NCBI GenBank assembly: GCA_022841915.1
Contig: JALHQN010000012.1
Span: 1-64,000 of the forward strand
DNA length: 64,000 nt
Direction of reading: 5' to 3'
From: Burkholderiales bacterium
GTDB taxonomy: Bacteria; Pseudomonadota; Gammaproteobacteria; Burkholderiales; WYBJ01
The notes under the pieces are model-generated. The model ran no database searches and had not been told where the DNA came from. It worked only from the letters and a program-made list of their open reading frames with translations. Within the stretch, counting starts at the first letter, position 1. Each line of letters starts with the position of its first letter. Below are positions 1 to 8,768 of the stretch, piece after piece. Made by a program: the position numbers and the translations under genes.

Positions 1-944
1 ACCAGCTCGTTGCTCATCTCCGCCATCCGACGGTAGCTGCCCCCGAACTGCGTCGCATCGATCCGGTAACTGATCGTCCCGGCCTCGTGCTCGCGAGCCA
101 TCCGCTCCTGCGCCGCAACAAAGCGCTGGAGTTCCTGCTGCATCGAGCTCATCGCAGCCATGATGCTGATCGCATCTCCGGATTTGAGTTTGATCTCGCT
201 GCTGAGGTCGCCGCCTGCGACTGCTTGCGCCACTCGCGCTGCATCGCTGGGCTCGCCGCCGAGTTCCTTCAACACTTTGCGGCTCGTCATGATGGCCAGG
301 ACAACCGTGGCGCCGAGCGAGGCGACGAACAGCAGGACAACGATGATCAGGTTCGAGCGTATCGTCTGCGCCGCCATGGCTTCGGTGGCTTCATTGCGCT
401 TGGTGGCAAGCACGACGACTTTGTCGATTGCCGTTCGATGTTCGCCATACGCACTGCCGAGTTGATCGAGCGCGGCTTGGGCATCGGCGCGCTTGCCAGC
501 CAGCAGCGCCGGGAAGAACTGGGCGCCTGCGAGTTCGAAGAAGCGGCTTGCGGGCTTGTAGGACGTTTCCAGCAGGAGTGTACGTATTTCCGGCTCGAGA
601 TCCTGCTTGGCCCAGAACTCGTGTCGAACGATGTATTCCTTGCGCAGCTCTTCCATGCGCTTGGCGTATTGCTCGACCTCGGGGCCGCTCTTGGCCGCGT
701 TGGCCTGCATGGCCACCAGGTAGGATTCGATGATGTATTCGGGCGGCGGGAGAATATCCGCGATCAGATCCTTGCCCTGGACAACCCGCTCGTAGATCGG
801 GCCGTTGACCTGTACTTCCCGCAGCGTCTTCATCCCCCAGCCGGCCAGAACCAGAAAGCCCGCGACGAAGCAGGCGACGAGAAATGCGAAGCGATGCGAC
901 AATTTCATGCTGCTCGCGCTAGTACCGCGCGTTGATGCTGCCAT
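1..944 (-). CDS. Methyl-accepting chemotaxis protein (3' end outside window)
   Basis: Transmembrane chemoreceptor; only the first 314 residues lie in the window and the signalling hairpin is beyond base 1. Visible parts are a first membrane segment at about residues 19-37, a mostly helical periplasmic sensor at about 38-197, a second membrane segment at about 198-219 and a HAMP-like region (EPSDAARVAQAVAGGDLS) from about 230. The start chosen is the ATG at 944, preceded by GGGAG eight bases upstream; an in-frame ATG at 908 is the alternative. It is the last gene of a leftward chemotaxis cluster and probably feeds the CheW/CheA pair encoded upstream. The ligand cannot be told from sequence. 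The assignment as MCP rests on topology, HAMP and context because the conserved tip is missing. Confidence 0.8.
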   Translation of the reverse strand, partial: MAASTRGTSASSMKLSHRFAFLVACFVAGFLVLAGWGMKTLREVQVNGPIYERVVQGKDLIADILPPPEYIIESYLVAMQANAAKSGPEVEQYAKRMEELRKEYIVRHEFWAKQDLEPEIRTLLLETSYKPASRFFELAGAQFFPALLAGKRADAQAALDQLGSAYGEHRTAIDKVVVLATKRNEATEAMAAQTIRSNLIIVVLLFVASLGATVVLAIMTSRKVLKELGGEPSDAARVAQAVAGGDLSSEIKLKSGDAISIMAAMSSMQQELQRFVAAQERMAREHEAGTISYRIDATQFGGSYRRMAEMSNEL

Positions 945-1188
945 GAACGATCTCCCATTTGTCGGGGGCCTCTTGGCATGTACGAGTATCCCGTCGTATA
1001 CGCCTCAACACACTGCTTGCAACACTAGGGGCAGCGGTTACCGAGGATTGGTGAGACAAAGTGTATGTACCGAGCGTCCGGTCCTCGTGCGAACGATACG
1101 CGACGCGTCGGCTAGCCTTTACGGCTCGATGTTTCGCTTACTTGAGCCAGCGATGGGCGTTTATCTCTGGCATGGCCGGGACGATGGG

Positions 1189-3615
1189 CTAGAACTCCGC
1201 CCAATCGCCCTCGGTCCCGGTCTTGGCTGGGGCCAATCGCCGAAGTGCACCCGCCTGCGTACTCGCCCGGCCCGCTGCGTCGTTACCCTTGCGAGGGTGC
1301 ATGGGAGAGACCTTGCTCCCCCGGTTTGCGGCTCGCACTGCAGCGGACTCGGCGAGAGGCGATCGTATGGCCTCACCGCGCGCTTCCAGATGGAACTGCG
1401 CCACCGCCGTGAGCAATCCATCGGCCTGCTCCTGCAGCGACTCCGCCGCCGCCGCCGCTTCTTCGACGAGCGCCGCGTTCTGCTGCGTCGTCTCGTCCAT
1501 CTGCGTCACCGCCTGGTTCACCTGCTCGATCCCCGAACTCTGCTCCTGCGAGGCCACCGTGATCTCCGCCACAATGTCCGTCACCCGCTTGATCGAATCC
1601 ACCACCTGCGACATCGTCGCCCCAGCCTGGTCCACCAACTTCGTCCCCGAACCCACCTTCTCCACCGAGTCCGAAATCAGCGCCTTGATCTCCTTCGCCG
1701 CCGCCGCACTGCGTTGCGCCAGGTTGCGAACCTCCGTCGCCACCACCGCAAATCCACGTCCCTGCTCGCCCGCACGCGCAGCCTCCACCGCCGCGTTCAG
1801 CGCCAGAATGTTCGTCTGGAACGCGATCCCGTCGATCACCGCAATGATGTCCACGATCTTCTTGCTCGACTCGTTGATCGAGCCCATCGTCGTCACCACC
1901 TGATCGACCACCTCGCCCCCCTTCACCGCTACCTCCGCCGCACCGATCGCCAACTGATTGGCCTGCCGGGCGTTCTCCGCGTTCTGCTTCACCGTCGAGG
2001 TCAGCTCCTCCATGCTCGAGGCCGTCTCCTCCAGAGAACTCGCCTGCTCCTCCGTGCGACCCGACAGATCCGTGTTCCCCTGCGCAATCTCCTTCGACGC
2101 CGTCGTGATCGACTCCGTCGTCTCCCGGATCTGCGACACGATCCGGGTCAAGCCTTCGACGGTGCGATTGGCATCGTCCTTCAACTGTCCGAAGGTGCCT
2201 TCGAAGTCGGCCGTGATGCGCTTGGTCAGATCGCCTTCAGCCAGTGCGCTGAGCACCTGCGCGACTTCGTTCAATCCGGCCTGCGTGGCATCGAGCAAGC
2301 CATTCATGCCGGTACCCAACTGAGCGAAGAATCCTGCCTTGCCTGTCAGGTCGATGCGCTTGCTGAAGTCTCCCCTGGAAGCGCCGTCCACGATACTGGC
2401 GATCTCGCCCTCCACCGCCACTTCGTTGGTCCGGTCGATCCATTCGACCGCGGTGCCCAATCGGGTTCCCTGCGCATTGATGACGGGAGCAACCGTCAGT
2501 GCGAACGTGCGTCCGCCGAGCTTGACGGTTGCCCGATGCGTGGATGTCAGGCGATCGAGCATCTCACGCTGGTGGGAGGCCTGCTTGTGGAACGTATCGA
2601 TGCTCGCGCCGAGCAACTTGGCCGACTGAAACTGCGGCAGATCCTTGCGGATGTCGGCCTCGGCGATCTTGAACATCTCCACGATGGATTTGTTCATGTA
2701 GATGATGTTGCAATCCTTGTCGGCCACCATGACGTTGGTCGCGACATTGTCCAGGGCCGTCTGAATGCGCATGGAGGCGTCAGCGGTGCGCCGCGTGTCC
2801 GACAACTCGAAACCCAGCCGGGTCCGAAGCGCCTGCAGCGCACGCCTGACATCGGACAATTCGTCTGTGCCTCGCGCATCGAAGATCTCGTCGAAATCGC
2901 CCTGAGCCAGAGCCTGGATCTGGCGGCTCATTGCGCGCATGTCTCTTGCCATGCCGCTCGCCAGCGTAGCGCAGAACGCCGCACCCGCGAGCGACGTCGC
3001 GCCGAGCACCCAGCTCGCCGACCCTGTGAACGCGCCGAGCAGCCCGGGATACAGCATGGCGGCAGTCGCCAGCCATGCGGGCAACACCATCAGTGCGCTG
3101 GCGAGCACGAACCTGCTTCGCAGCGACATCCGCTCGGACACCTTGATCCAATCACGCCAGCCGGTCGGCACCACGCGCCCGTCGCGGATCGTGAGGCCTT
3201 GTGCACGCCCTTCCTTGAAGAGGCGATACGCCGCTGCAGCGCCATCGACCCGATCGCGACTCGGTTTGGAGCGCACCGACATGTAGCCTGTCACCGCGCC
3301 ACGCTCGACGATCGGCGTTGCGTTGGCCAGCACCCAATAGTGCTCGCCGTTCTTGCGCCTGTTCTTGACCATGCCCGTCCAAGGCTTGCCTTGCTTGAGC
3401 ACCGCCCACATGTCGCGGAAGGCTTCTTCCGGCATATCGGGATGGCGCACCAGGTTGTGCGCCTCGCCGATGAGTTCCGACTCGGCGAAACCGGAGGCTT
3501 CGACGAAGTCGTCGTTGACATAGGTGATGCGGCCCTTCAAATCGGTCTTCGATACGATGGCCATGCCATCGCGCAGAACCCACTCCTGCTGTGTCACGGG
3601 GAGATTGCTACGCAT
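1189..3615 (-). CDS. Aerotaxis-like MCP with PAS sensors and CheR-tether pentapeptide
   Basis: Chemoreceptor of 808 residues with a cytoplasmic sensor. Domains in order: an Aer-like PAS at about 10-110 ([43 protein letters not shown]), two closely spaced membrane segments at about 165-215, a HAMP-like stretch, a second PAS-like domain ([19 protein letters not shown]), a second HAMP-like unit, and the MCP signalling domain whose tip ([20 protein letters not shown]) is near residue 605. The protein ends in DWAEF, which fits the xWxxF pentapeptide used by receptors to tether CheR and CheB. The Aer-type PAS suggests redox, oxygen or energy sensing through a bound flavin; this is inference. It lies downstream of cheW in the same orientation. 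cheR and cheB are not in this window. Confidence 0.93.
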   Translation of the reverse strand: MRSNLPVTQQEWVLRDGMAIVSKTDLKGRITYVNDDFVEASGFAESELIGEAHNLVRHPDMPEEAFRDMWAVLKQGKPWTGMVKNRRKNGEHYWVLANATPIVERGAVTGYMSVRSKPSRDRVDGAAAAYRLFKEGRAQGLTIRDGRVVPTGWRDWIKVSERMSLRSRFVLASALMVLPAWLATAAMLYPGLLGAFTGSASWVLGATSLAGAAFCATLASGMARDMRAMSRQIQALAQGDFDEIFDARGTDELSDVRRALQALRTRLGFELSDTRRTADASMRIQTALDNVATNVMVADKDCNIIYMNKSIVEMFKIAEADIRKDLPQFQSAKLLGASIDTFHKQASHQREMLDRLTSTHRATVKLGGRTFALTVAPVINAQGTRLGTAVEWIDRTNEVAVEGEIASIVDGASRGDFSKRIDLTGKAGFFAQLGTGMNGLLDATQAGLNEVAQVLSALAEGDLTKRITADFEGTFGQLKDDANRTVEGLTRIVSQIRETTESITTASKEIAQGNTDLSGRTEEQASSLEETASSMEELTSTVKQNAENARQANQLAIGAAEVAVKGGEVVDQVVTTMGSINESSKKIVDIIAVIDGIAFQTNILALNAAVEAARAGEQGRGFAVVATEVRNLAQRSAAAAKEIKALISDSVEKVGSGTKLVDQAGATMSQVVDSIKRVTDIVAEITVASQEQSSGIEQVNQAVTQMDETTQQNAALVEEAAAAAESLQEQADGLLTAVAQFHLEARGEAIRSPLAESAAVRAANRGSKVSPMHPRKGNDAAGRASTQAGALRRLAPAKTGTEGDWAEF

Positions 3616-3643
3616 TCATGTCTCGTCGAATTAGCGTGGACGG

Positions 3644-3712
3644 AATTTGTCCAACTTGGTTGATGAACGCCGGTGCGCTCACGATCTGCGTTATCGCCTC
3701 GTAGCCCACGTT
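3644..3712 (-). pseudogene. Remnant of a duplicated cheW
   Basis: A short stretch translated on the minus strand as NVGYEAITQIVSAPAFINQV lines up with the [20 protein letters not shown] segment of the intact CheW about 700 bases away, and the DNA is also similar (GATCTGCGT and TCGTAGCC are shared in register). Flanking sequence in the same frame does not look like CheW. The rest of the 434-base gap between cheW and the PAS-MCP (3616-4049) holds no gene that can be supported. The likely history is duplication of cheW followed by decay, or a deletion within a second coupling-protein gene. The shared block is only about 23 residues, so the call is moderate. Confidence 0.55.
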
Positions 3713-4049
3713 CTTCTGTCGCTTGAGCCTGTGAAGGGCCCACTTGGCACTGACGTTCAATGCTGCTCCTTGAACCGCACACCGGGCCGCTACCCATGCA
3801 TGACGGTGTCTGAACATTGTCCAAGGACCCGGGGCGAAGACACCTTGCACAAGACTCGATAACGGCTTCGCGGGGAGCTGCCGTATGAGGAATTTGGTAA
3901 CTGCTAGGCGGTTCCTTCCCTCATTGAGCTTCGGTTGCCAAAGACCTGAGTGGGATCGCCAGCCCCATAGGAAATGCCCGGTGAATCGCGCCTGCTGCTG
4001 CAGCGAGATTTCCGGGCAGAGGGTAGAGCAACCCTCGAGGCAGGTCGCC

Positions 4050-4571
4050 CTACTCGATCATCGCGTCCACCAATCCCATGTCTGCACCGGCCATCAGCCG
4101 CTCGATATCGACCAGGATGAGCATCCTGCTGTCCAACGCGCCGATGCCGGTCACGTAACGCGTATCGACAGCCGAGCCGAACTCGGGGGCGGGTCGAATG
4201 TGATCGCTCGTGAGCGAGAGCACGTCGGACACGCTGTCGACCACGATACCCACCACGCGATCGGACAGGTTGAGAATGATCACGACAGTGAACTGGTCGT
4301 AATCCGCACGCCCGAGTTTGAACTTCAAACGCAAGTCGATGATGGGCACGATGATGCCGCGCAAGTTCGTCACGCCCTTGATGAAGTCGGGCGCATTGGC
4401 GATCTGCGTGACGGTATCGTAGCCGCGAATCTCTTGCACCTTCAGGATGTCTATCCCGTACTCTTCCGCCCCCAGGCGAAAGGTGAGGAATTCCCGGCCA
4501 CCTGCGATGTCGGGCATGCCGTTCATGTGGATGGGCTCGCTTCTGACATGGGCTTGTGCAGCGTGATTCAT
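4050..4571 (-). CDS. cheW: Chemotaxis coupling protein CheW
   Basis: Scaffold protein that joins receptors to the CheA kinase at the inner membrane. The 173-residue protein is a single CheW (SH3-like) domain with the usual signatures: [20 protein letters not shown], the [13 protein letters not shown] region, PIIDLRLK, and [12 protein letters not shown]. The first ~25 residues are a poorly conserved extension. The ATG at 4571 has AGGAG eight bases upstream; an internal Met at residue 16 or 19 would trim the extension. It follows cheA after 39 bases in the same direction, so the two are probably co-transcribed. Confidence 0.97.
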   Translation of the reverse strand: MNHAAQAHVRSEPIHMNGMPDIAGGREFLTFRLGAEEYGIDILKVQEIRGYDTVTQIANAPDFIKGVTNLRGIIVPIIDLRLKFKLGRADYDQFTVVIILNLSDRVVGIVVDSVSDVLSLTSDHIRPAPEFGSAVDTRYVTGIGALDSRMLILVDIERLMAGADMGLVDAMIE

Positions 4572-4610
4572 GAATGACTCCTAGCGGATGCTATTGCTTT
4601 GGCGGGATGA

Positions 4611-6812
4611 TCAGGCGGCCAACAGTTCGCGCGTGCGGGTCAGGCGCACCAGGCCAGCGACGTCGAGAATCAGCGCAACGCGCCCGTCGCCCATGATCGT
4701 GGCTCCCGATATGCCGTGAACACGACGATAGTTCGTCTCCAGACTCTTGATCACCACCTGGTGCTGTCCCACCAGAGCGTCCACGGCAAGCGCCATGCGC
4801 TGCCCTTCAGCCTCGACGATGACCATGATGTTCTGGTCGAACCGGTCGCACTCGCCGCCCACATTGAAGATGCGGGCCGCGGAAAGGACAGGGAGGTAGT
4901 CGCCGCGCACTTGCACAGTGAGTCCGTCACCCGCAACAGTGCGGATGTCCTGCGCGTTGGGCTGCAAGGACTCGACGATGTACGTGAGCGGAACGATGTA
5001 GATCTCTTGGCCGACTCTGACCGACAAACCATCCAGGATCGCCAGCGTGAGCGGCAGACGGATCGTGATTCGGGTGCCCTGCCCGGGAAAGGAATCGATC
5101 TCGACGCCGCCACCCATGGCTTCGATGTTGCGCTTCACGACATCCATGCCGACACCACGGCCAGAGACGTCGGTCACGACATCGGCGGTGGAGAAGCCGG
5201 GCGCGAAGATGAGCTTGAACACCTCCTGGTCTGACATGGTCTCGGAGACCGTCATGCCGCGTTCGGCCGCCTTGGCGAGAATGCGCTCGCGGTTCAGACC
5301 GCGGCCGTCATCGCTCACCTCCACCATGATGTTTCCGCCCTGATGGTAGGCCCGCAACGTCACTGTCCCGCGAGCAGGTTTGCCAGCGGCTACGCGCGCC
5401 TCCGGCATCTCGATGCCATGGTCGAGGCTATTGCGCACCAGATGCGTCAAAGGATCGGCGATCTTCTCGATCACGCCCTTGTCGAGTTCGGTGCCCTCGC
5501 CGACGGTCTTGAGCTCGACATCCTTGCCGAGCTTGCCGGCGACATCGCGCACCACGCGCGGAAAGCGGCTGAAGACGAAGGAGATCGGCAGCATGCGAAT
5601 GCTCATCACCGATTCCTGCAGATCGCGCGTGTTGCGCTCCAACTGATTGAGTCCGTCGTGCAGCCGCTCGAATGCCTCGCTGTTCACTTGCGAGGCTGTC
5701 TGCGCGAGCATCGACTGCGTGATCACCAGTTCACCGACGAGATTGATCAACTTGTCGACTTTGTCGATGCTCACGCGAATGGACGATTCCCCGTTGGTCG
5801 CGGCGACCGCCTTGTCCGTCTGCCGTCGACCGGCAATGCCGACGTCGACATCCGGACGGTCGGTTGCACGCCGGCCGTAAGGCGGGTGCGCGGGCGCGCT
5901 CGACGCTGCCTCGACCATCGGGGTCGGTGACTGCACAGCGGGGAGATCCGTGAAGAAGCCGTAGCTGCTGTCGCCTGCGCCTGCCGAGGCGGGCTCGGCA
6001 GCGCCAGCGACATCGGTGAAGAAGCCGTAGCTGGCATCGCCGCCGGCATCAGCAGCCGGTGCAAGCGAACCGACGGGCAGTTCTTCGCTATCGAACAGCC
6101 CGAAACTGCCATCCGAGGCGGCAGACGATTCTGCGGGAACGCAGGCTGTCGACTGCTCGATCTTGAGCGTACCCGCCACTGCGACGAACTCGATCAGTTC
6201 GCGCACGCGATCGGGCGAAGCATCGGCGGTCAGTTTGAGAACCCATTTGCCTGCCTTGGCCGGCGCCGTCTTTCGCGGGCGCGGGCGCTTGACGACCTCG
6301 ACCTCACCGAGGGTTCCCAGTTCGGCCAACAAGTTGGTCGCGCTTTCGTCCACGGGTGCGGAGAAGCAGATCGTCAGGATCGTCTTGACGCGAGTCGGGT
6401 GAAGTTCGACGCCAGGCTGGGCCTCTGGATCGCAGAGCTGCTCCAGCGTTGCACATACCGCCGTCGCTGCATCCGGATCGGCAGCACCTTCCCCACGATG
6501 GGCGCCGAGTTGTCCTCGGATCACGTCGCCGGCGCGAAGGAATGCGTCGACCATCGGTGCCGTCAACTGCAGTTCGTGCTTGCGAATCTTGTCGAGCAGC
6601 GTCTCCAGCACATGGGTGACTTCCGCCATGTCGGAAAAACCGAAAGTCCCCGCGCCGCCCTTGATCGAGTGCGCGCAGCGAAAGATCGCATTGAGATCGT
6701 CGTCCGTGGGCGCGGCTACGTCGAGCGCCAGCAGCAGGGACTCCATATTGGCCAGATGCTCTCCGGTTTCCTCGAAGAACACCTGGTAGAACTGGCTCAT
6801 ATCCACGGCCAT
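4611..6812 (-). CDS. cheA: Chemotaxis sensor kinase CheA
   Basis: Histidine kinase that phosphorylates CheY in response to receptors. The 733-residue protein has a P1 HPt domain with the phospho-acceptor His48 (CAHSIKGGAGTFGF), a P2-like CheY-docking domain at about 140-225, a low-complexity linker at about 226-330, a dimerisation helix pair (INLVGELVITQSMLAQT), the ATPase domain with N box (LTHLVRNSLDHGIE), G1 (VSDDGRGL) and G2 (VSGRGVGMDVV), and a C-terminal CheW-like P5 domain. The start at 6812 gives MAVDMSQFYQVFFEE, usual for the family, and begins 11 bases after the cheY stop; a longer frame to 6887 would run into cheY. The linker carries three copies of a short aromatic motif (SFGLFDS, SYGFFTD, SYGFFTD). 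Confidence 0.97.
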   Translation of the reverse strand: MAVDMSQFYQVFFEETGEHLANMESLLLALDVAAPTDDDLNAIFRCAHSIKGGAGTFGFSDMAEVTHVLETLLDKIRKHELQLTAPMVDAFLRAGDVIRGQLGAHRGEGAADPDAATAVCATLEQLCDPEAQPGVELHPTRVKTILTICFSAPVDESATNLLAELGTLGEVEVVKRPRPRKTAPAKAGKWVLKLTADASPDRVRELIEFVAVAGTLKIEQSTACVPAESSAASDGSFGLFDSEELPVGSLAPAADAGGDASYGFFTDVAGAAEPASAGAGDSSYGFFTDLPAVQSPTPMVEAASSAPAHPPYGRRATDRPDVDVGIAGRRQTDKAVAATNGESSIRVSIDKVDKLINLVGELVITQSMLAQTASQVNSEAFERLHDGLNQLERNTRDLQESVMSIRMLPISFVFSRFPRVVRDVAGKLGKDVELKTVGEGTELDKGVIEKIADPLTHLVRNSLDHGIEMPEARVAAGKPARGTVTLRAYHQGGNIMVEVSDDGRGLNRERILAKAAERGMTVSETMSDQEVFKLIFAPGFSTADVVTDVSGRGVGMDVVKRNIEAMGGGVEIDSFPGQGTRITIRLPLTLAILDGLSVRVGQEIYIVPLTYIVESLQPNAQDIRTVAGDGLTVQVRGDYLPVLSAARIFNVGGECDRFDQNIMVIVEAEGQRMALAVDALVGQHQVVIKSLETNYRRVHGISGATIMGDGRVALILDVAGLVRLTRTRELLAA

Positions 6813-6823
6813 GGCAGCGCGTC

Positions 6824-7189
6824 CTACCCGATGACTTTCTTCACCACTTCCAACAACTTGGGCGGATCGAAGGGCTTGACCAGCCAACCGGTCGCCCCCG
6901 CGGCCTTGCCCGCCGCCTTCATCGCATCGCCCGCCTCGGTGGTGAGCACCAGGATGGGCGCCGATTTATATTGCGGCATCGTACGCAGCGATTTGATCAA
7001 GGTGAGCCCGTCCATCTTGGGCATGTTCTGATCCGTCAGTACGAGGTTGACGGCCGTCGACTTCGCCTTCGCGAGCCCGTCTTCCCCATCCACGGCTTCG
7101 ACCACCTGATAACCGGCGCTCTTGAGCGTGAACGCGACCATCTGCCGGATCGATGCCGAGTCGTCGACTGCAAGTACGGTTTTCGCCAT
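6824..7189 (-). CDS. cheY: Chemotaxis response regulator CheY
   Basis: Single receiver domain of 121 residues that, when phosphorylated by CheA, binds the flagellar switch. Acidic pocket residues Asp9-Asp10 (AVDDS), phospho-acceptor Asp53 (LTDQNMPKMDG), the Thr83 switch residue (LVLTTEAG) and Lys105 (LVKPFDPPK) are all present. The start has AAGGAG close upstream. It lies between the MCP-like gene and cheA with gaps of 45 and 11 bases, consistent with one operon. There is no separate cheZ in the window; the upstream MCP-like protein may supply that activity. Confidence 0.96.
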   Translation of the reverse strand: MAKTVLAVDDSASIRQMVAFTLKSAGYQVVEAVDGEDGLAKAKSTAVNLVLTDQNMPKMDGLTLIKSLRTMPQYKSAPILVLTTEAGDAMKAAGKAAGATGWLVKPFDPPKLLEVVKKVIG

Positions 7190-7234
7190 TGCTATGCTCC
7201 TTGAATTACGACGCGCCCTGTGTGGGCCGGGCGC

Positions 7235-8506
7235 TCAAAACAGTTCAACGTTGCCGGTGCCCATCCCGGTCTGGCTGACCGGGTTATGAGCCGTGTGCTG
7301 ACGCGCGTCCTCGACGGCACGCGCGCAATGGGAAAGCTCTTCGAGTAGAGCGGGGTGCGCGCTTTCTGCATCGATGCCCGCGCCACGGGTCGCCACGCGT
7401 GCGAGCGCTGTGTTCAGCATGCCCAGCGCTTCCACGCGGCGGGTGAGATGGGACAGCAGCTGCGTGACCATGTCTTGAAACTGCAGCGCCGTCACCGAGG
7501 CATCCACGTCGCGTGCCAGCAGCGTCGCGATCTCGCCCATTCGGGCCACGCCCGACGTCATGCGCTCGTTGATGTGCTTGACTTCGCTCATGGTCTGGTC
7601 GACCTGCTGCTTGGCCTGCAGAGTGAAGTTCATGTCCTTGGACGCGACTTCATGGATCGCGCCTTCGGCGCTCACGACCGAATCGTTCACGCTGTCGACC
7701 TTGGTGCGAATCTCTTGGCTGAACTGATTGGTCCGCCCGGACAGATGCCGAACTTCGTCGGCCACCACGGCAAACCCCCTGCCTGCCTCGCCGGCCCGGG
7801 CCGCTTCGATCGCCGCATTGAGCGCAAGGAGGTTGGTTTGTTTCGAAATGCTCTCGATCTCGCCGAGAATGCTGCGGATGTCGGCAAGGCGCTCGCGAAT
7901 ATCCTCCATGCGCTCCACCAAGCCGACGGCACTGCGGCTGTTGGCGATGGTGTTCTCGACGAAATAATCGAGCGTGCGCGACGTGTCCTCGACGAATTGC
8001 TGGAATCCGGCCGAGGTACCGACTGCGCCGACATCCATGTTCGCGATGCCCAAGGCGACCTGCTGCTGTTGCTGAATCTGCTCGTTGATGCTGCCGAAGC
8101 TGCCGATCACTTTCTCGATCGCCTCGTGCAAGAGCACCTGGACTCGCTCGGCATCCTCACGCGCCGCGGCAACCTGCACTTCCTGCTCGCAGGCGGCGCT
8201 CTCGATGGCCTCGCAGGGCATGCCGGCCGCAACCGAAGCATGCGGCTCATCGGACGCCTGCGCAGGAATATGGTTGGCCATGTCAGCGCAGTCGGCGCGG
8301 TGCAGCTGAACTGCGATTCCCGACCAGATGATGCCGAAAGCGAAGGTGGCGAAGGCGACCCATAGCGAAGTCGGGTGATCCAACAACAGCGCTGCGCCCA
8401 ACGCGAGTCCAAATGTGAGCCCCGCACCCTGAGCGAGCGCTCGCCGCAGATGCAGCGACCGGGGGCCGCTTGCAGAATACGTGGAATGAAGCAATTGCGA
8501 ACTCAT
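7235..8506 (-). CDS. Membrane-anchored MCP-like protein with CheZ-type DxxxQ motif
   Basis: Chemoreceptor-like protein of 423 residues without a periplasmic sensor: two membrane segments at about 25-42 and 47-67 separated by a few residues, then a cytoplasmic helical region. The MCP hairpin tip is intact ([18 protein letters not shown], then [18 protein letters not shown]). After it comes a helix reading [14 protein letters not shown] in which Asp345 and Gln349 match the DxxxQ catalytic pair of CheZ (FQDLTGQVIKR in E. coli). The protein ends NVELF, short, acidic and aromatic like the CheY-binding tail of CheZ. It is the first gene of the cheY-cheA-cheW group. A TTG at 8536 is an alternative start. 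It is certainly MCP-like; the phosphatase role is inference. Confidence 0.88.
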   Translation of the reverse strand: MSSQLLHSTYSASGPRSLHLRRALAQGAGLTFGLALGAALLLDHPTSLWVAFATFAFGIIWSGIAVQLHRADCADMANHIPAQASDEPHASVAAGMPCEAIESAACEQEVQVAAAREDAERVQVLLHEAIEKVIGSFGSINEQIQQQQQVALGIANMDVGAVGTSAGFQQFVEDTSRTLDYFVENTIANSRSAVGLVERMEDIRERLADIRSILGEIESISKQTNLLALNAAIEAARAGEAGRGFAVVADEVRHLSGRTNQFSQEIRTKVDSVNDSVVSAEGAIHEVASKDMNFTLQAKQQVDQTMSEVKHINERMTSGVARMGEIATLLARDVDASVTALQFQDMVTQLLSHLTRRVEALGMLNTALARVATRGAGIDAESAHPALLEELSHCARAVEDARQHTAHNPVSQTGMGTGNVELF

Positions 8507-8768
8507 GTTTCGATCGGTATCCCGTGCGTGCGTCAACCGCTACCCTGGCGGAGTCGTTTTCATCGTGCACGAATCGACAAGCAGGGCCAGCTTCCTGGCC
8601 GTGCTCCGGGCTTTGACCCGCCGCCGCTTTGGCGACATTGAATTCGCCCGGCATGCCACTCGTTTGCCAGGCAATTTGCGGCACGAGCCTGAAAAACTTG
8701 ATGGCGCGCGAACATCCACGAGCAATCGTGCTTGCGGCACACGGACTTTCCACGTAAATGCATCTCTT

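Noticed and set aside
805-3663. 952-codon plus-strand frame opposite the PAS receptor gene
   Set aside because: It mirrors the MCP gene; the product is Arg/His/Leu-rich with no recognisable domain, as expected from antisense of a high-GC coding sequence.
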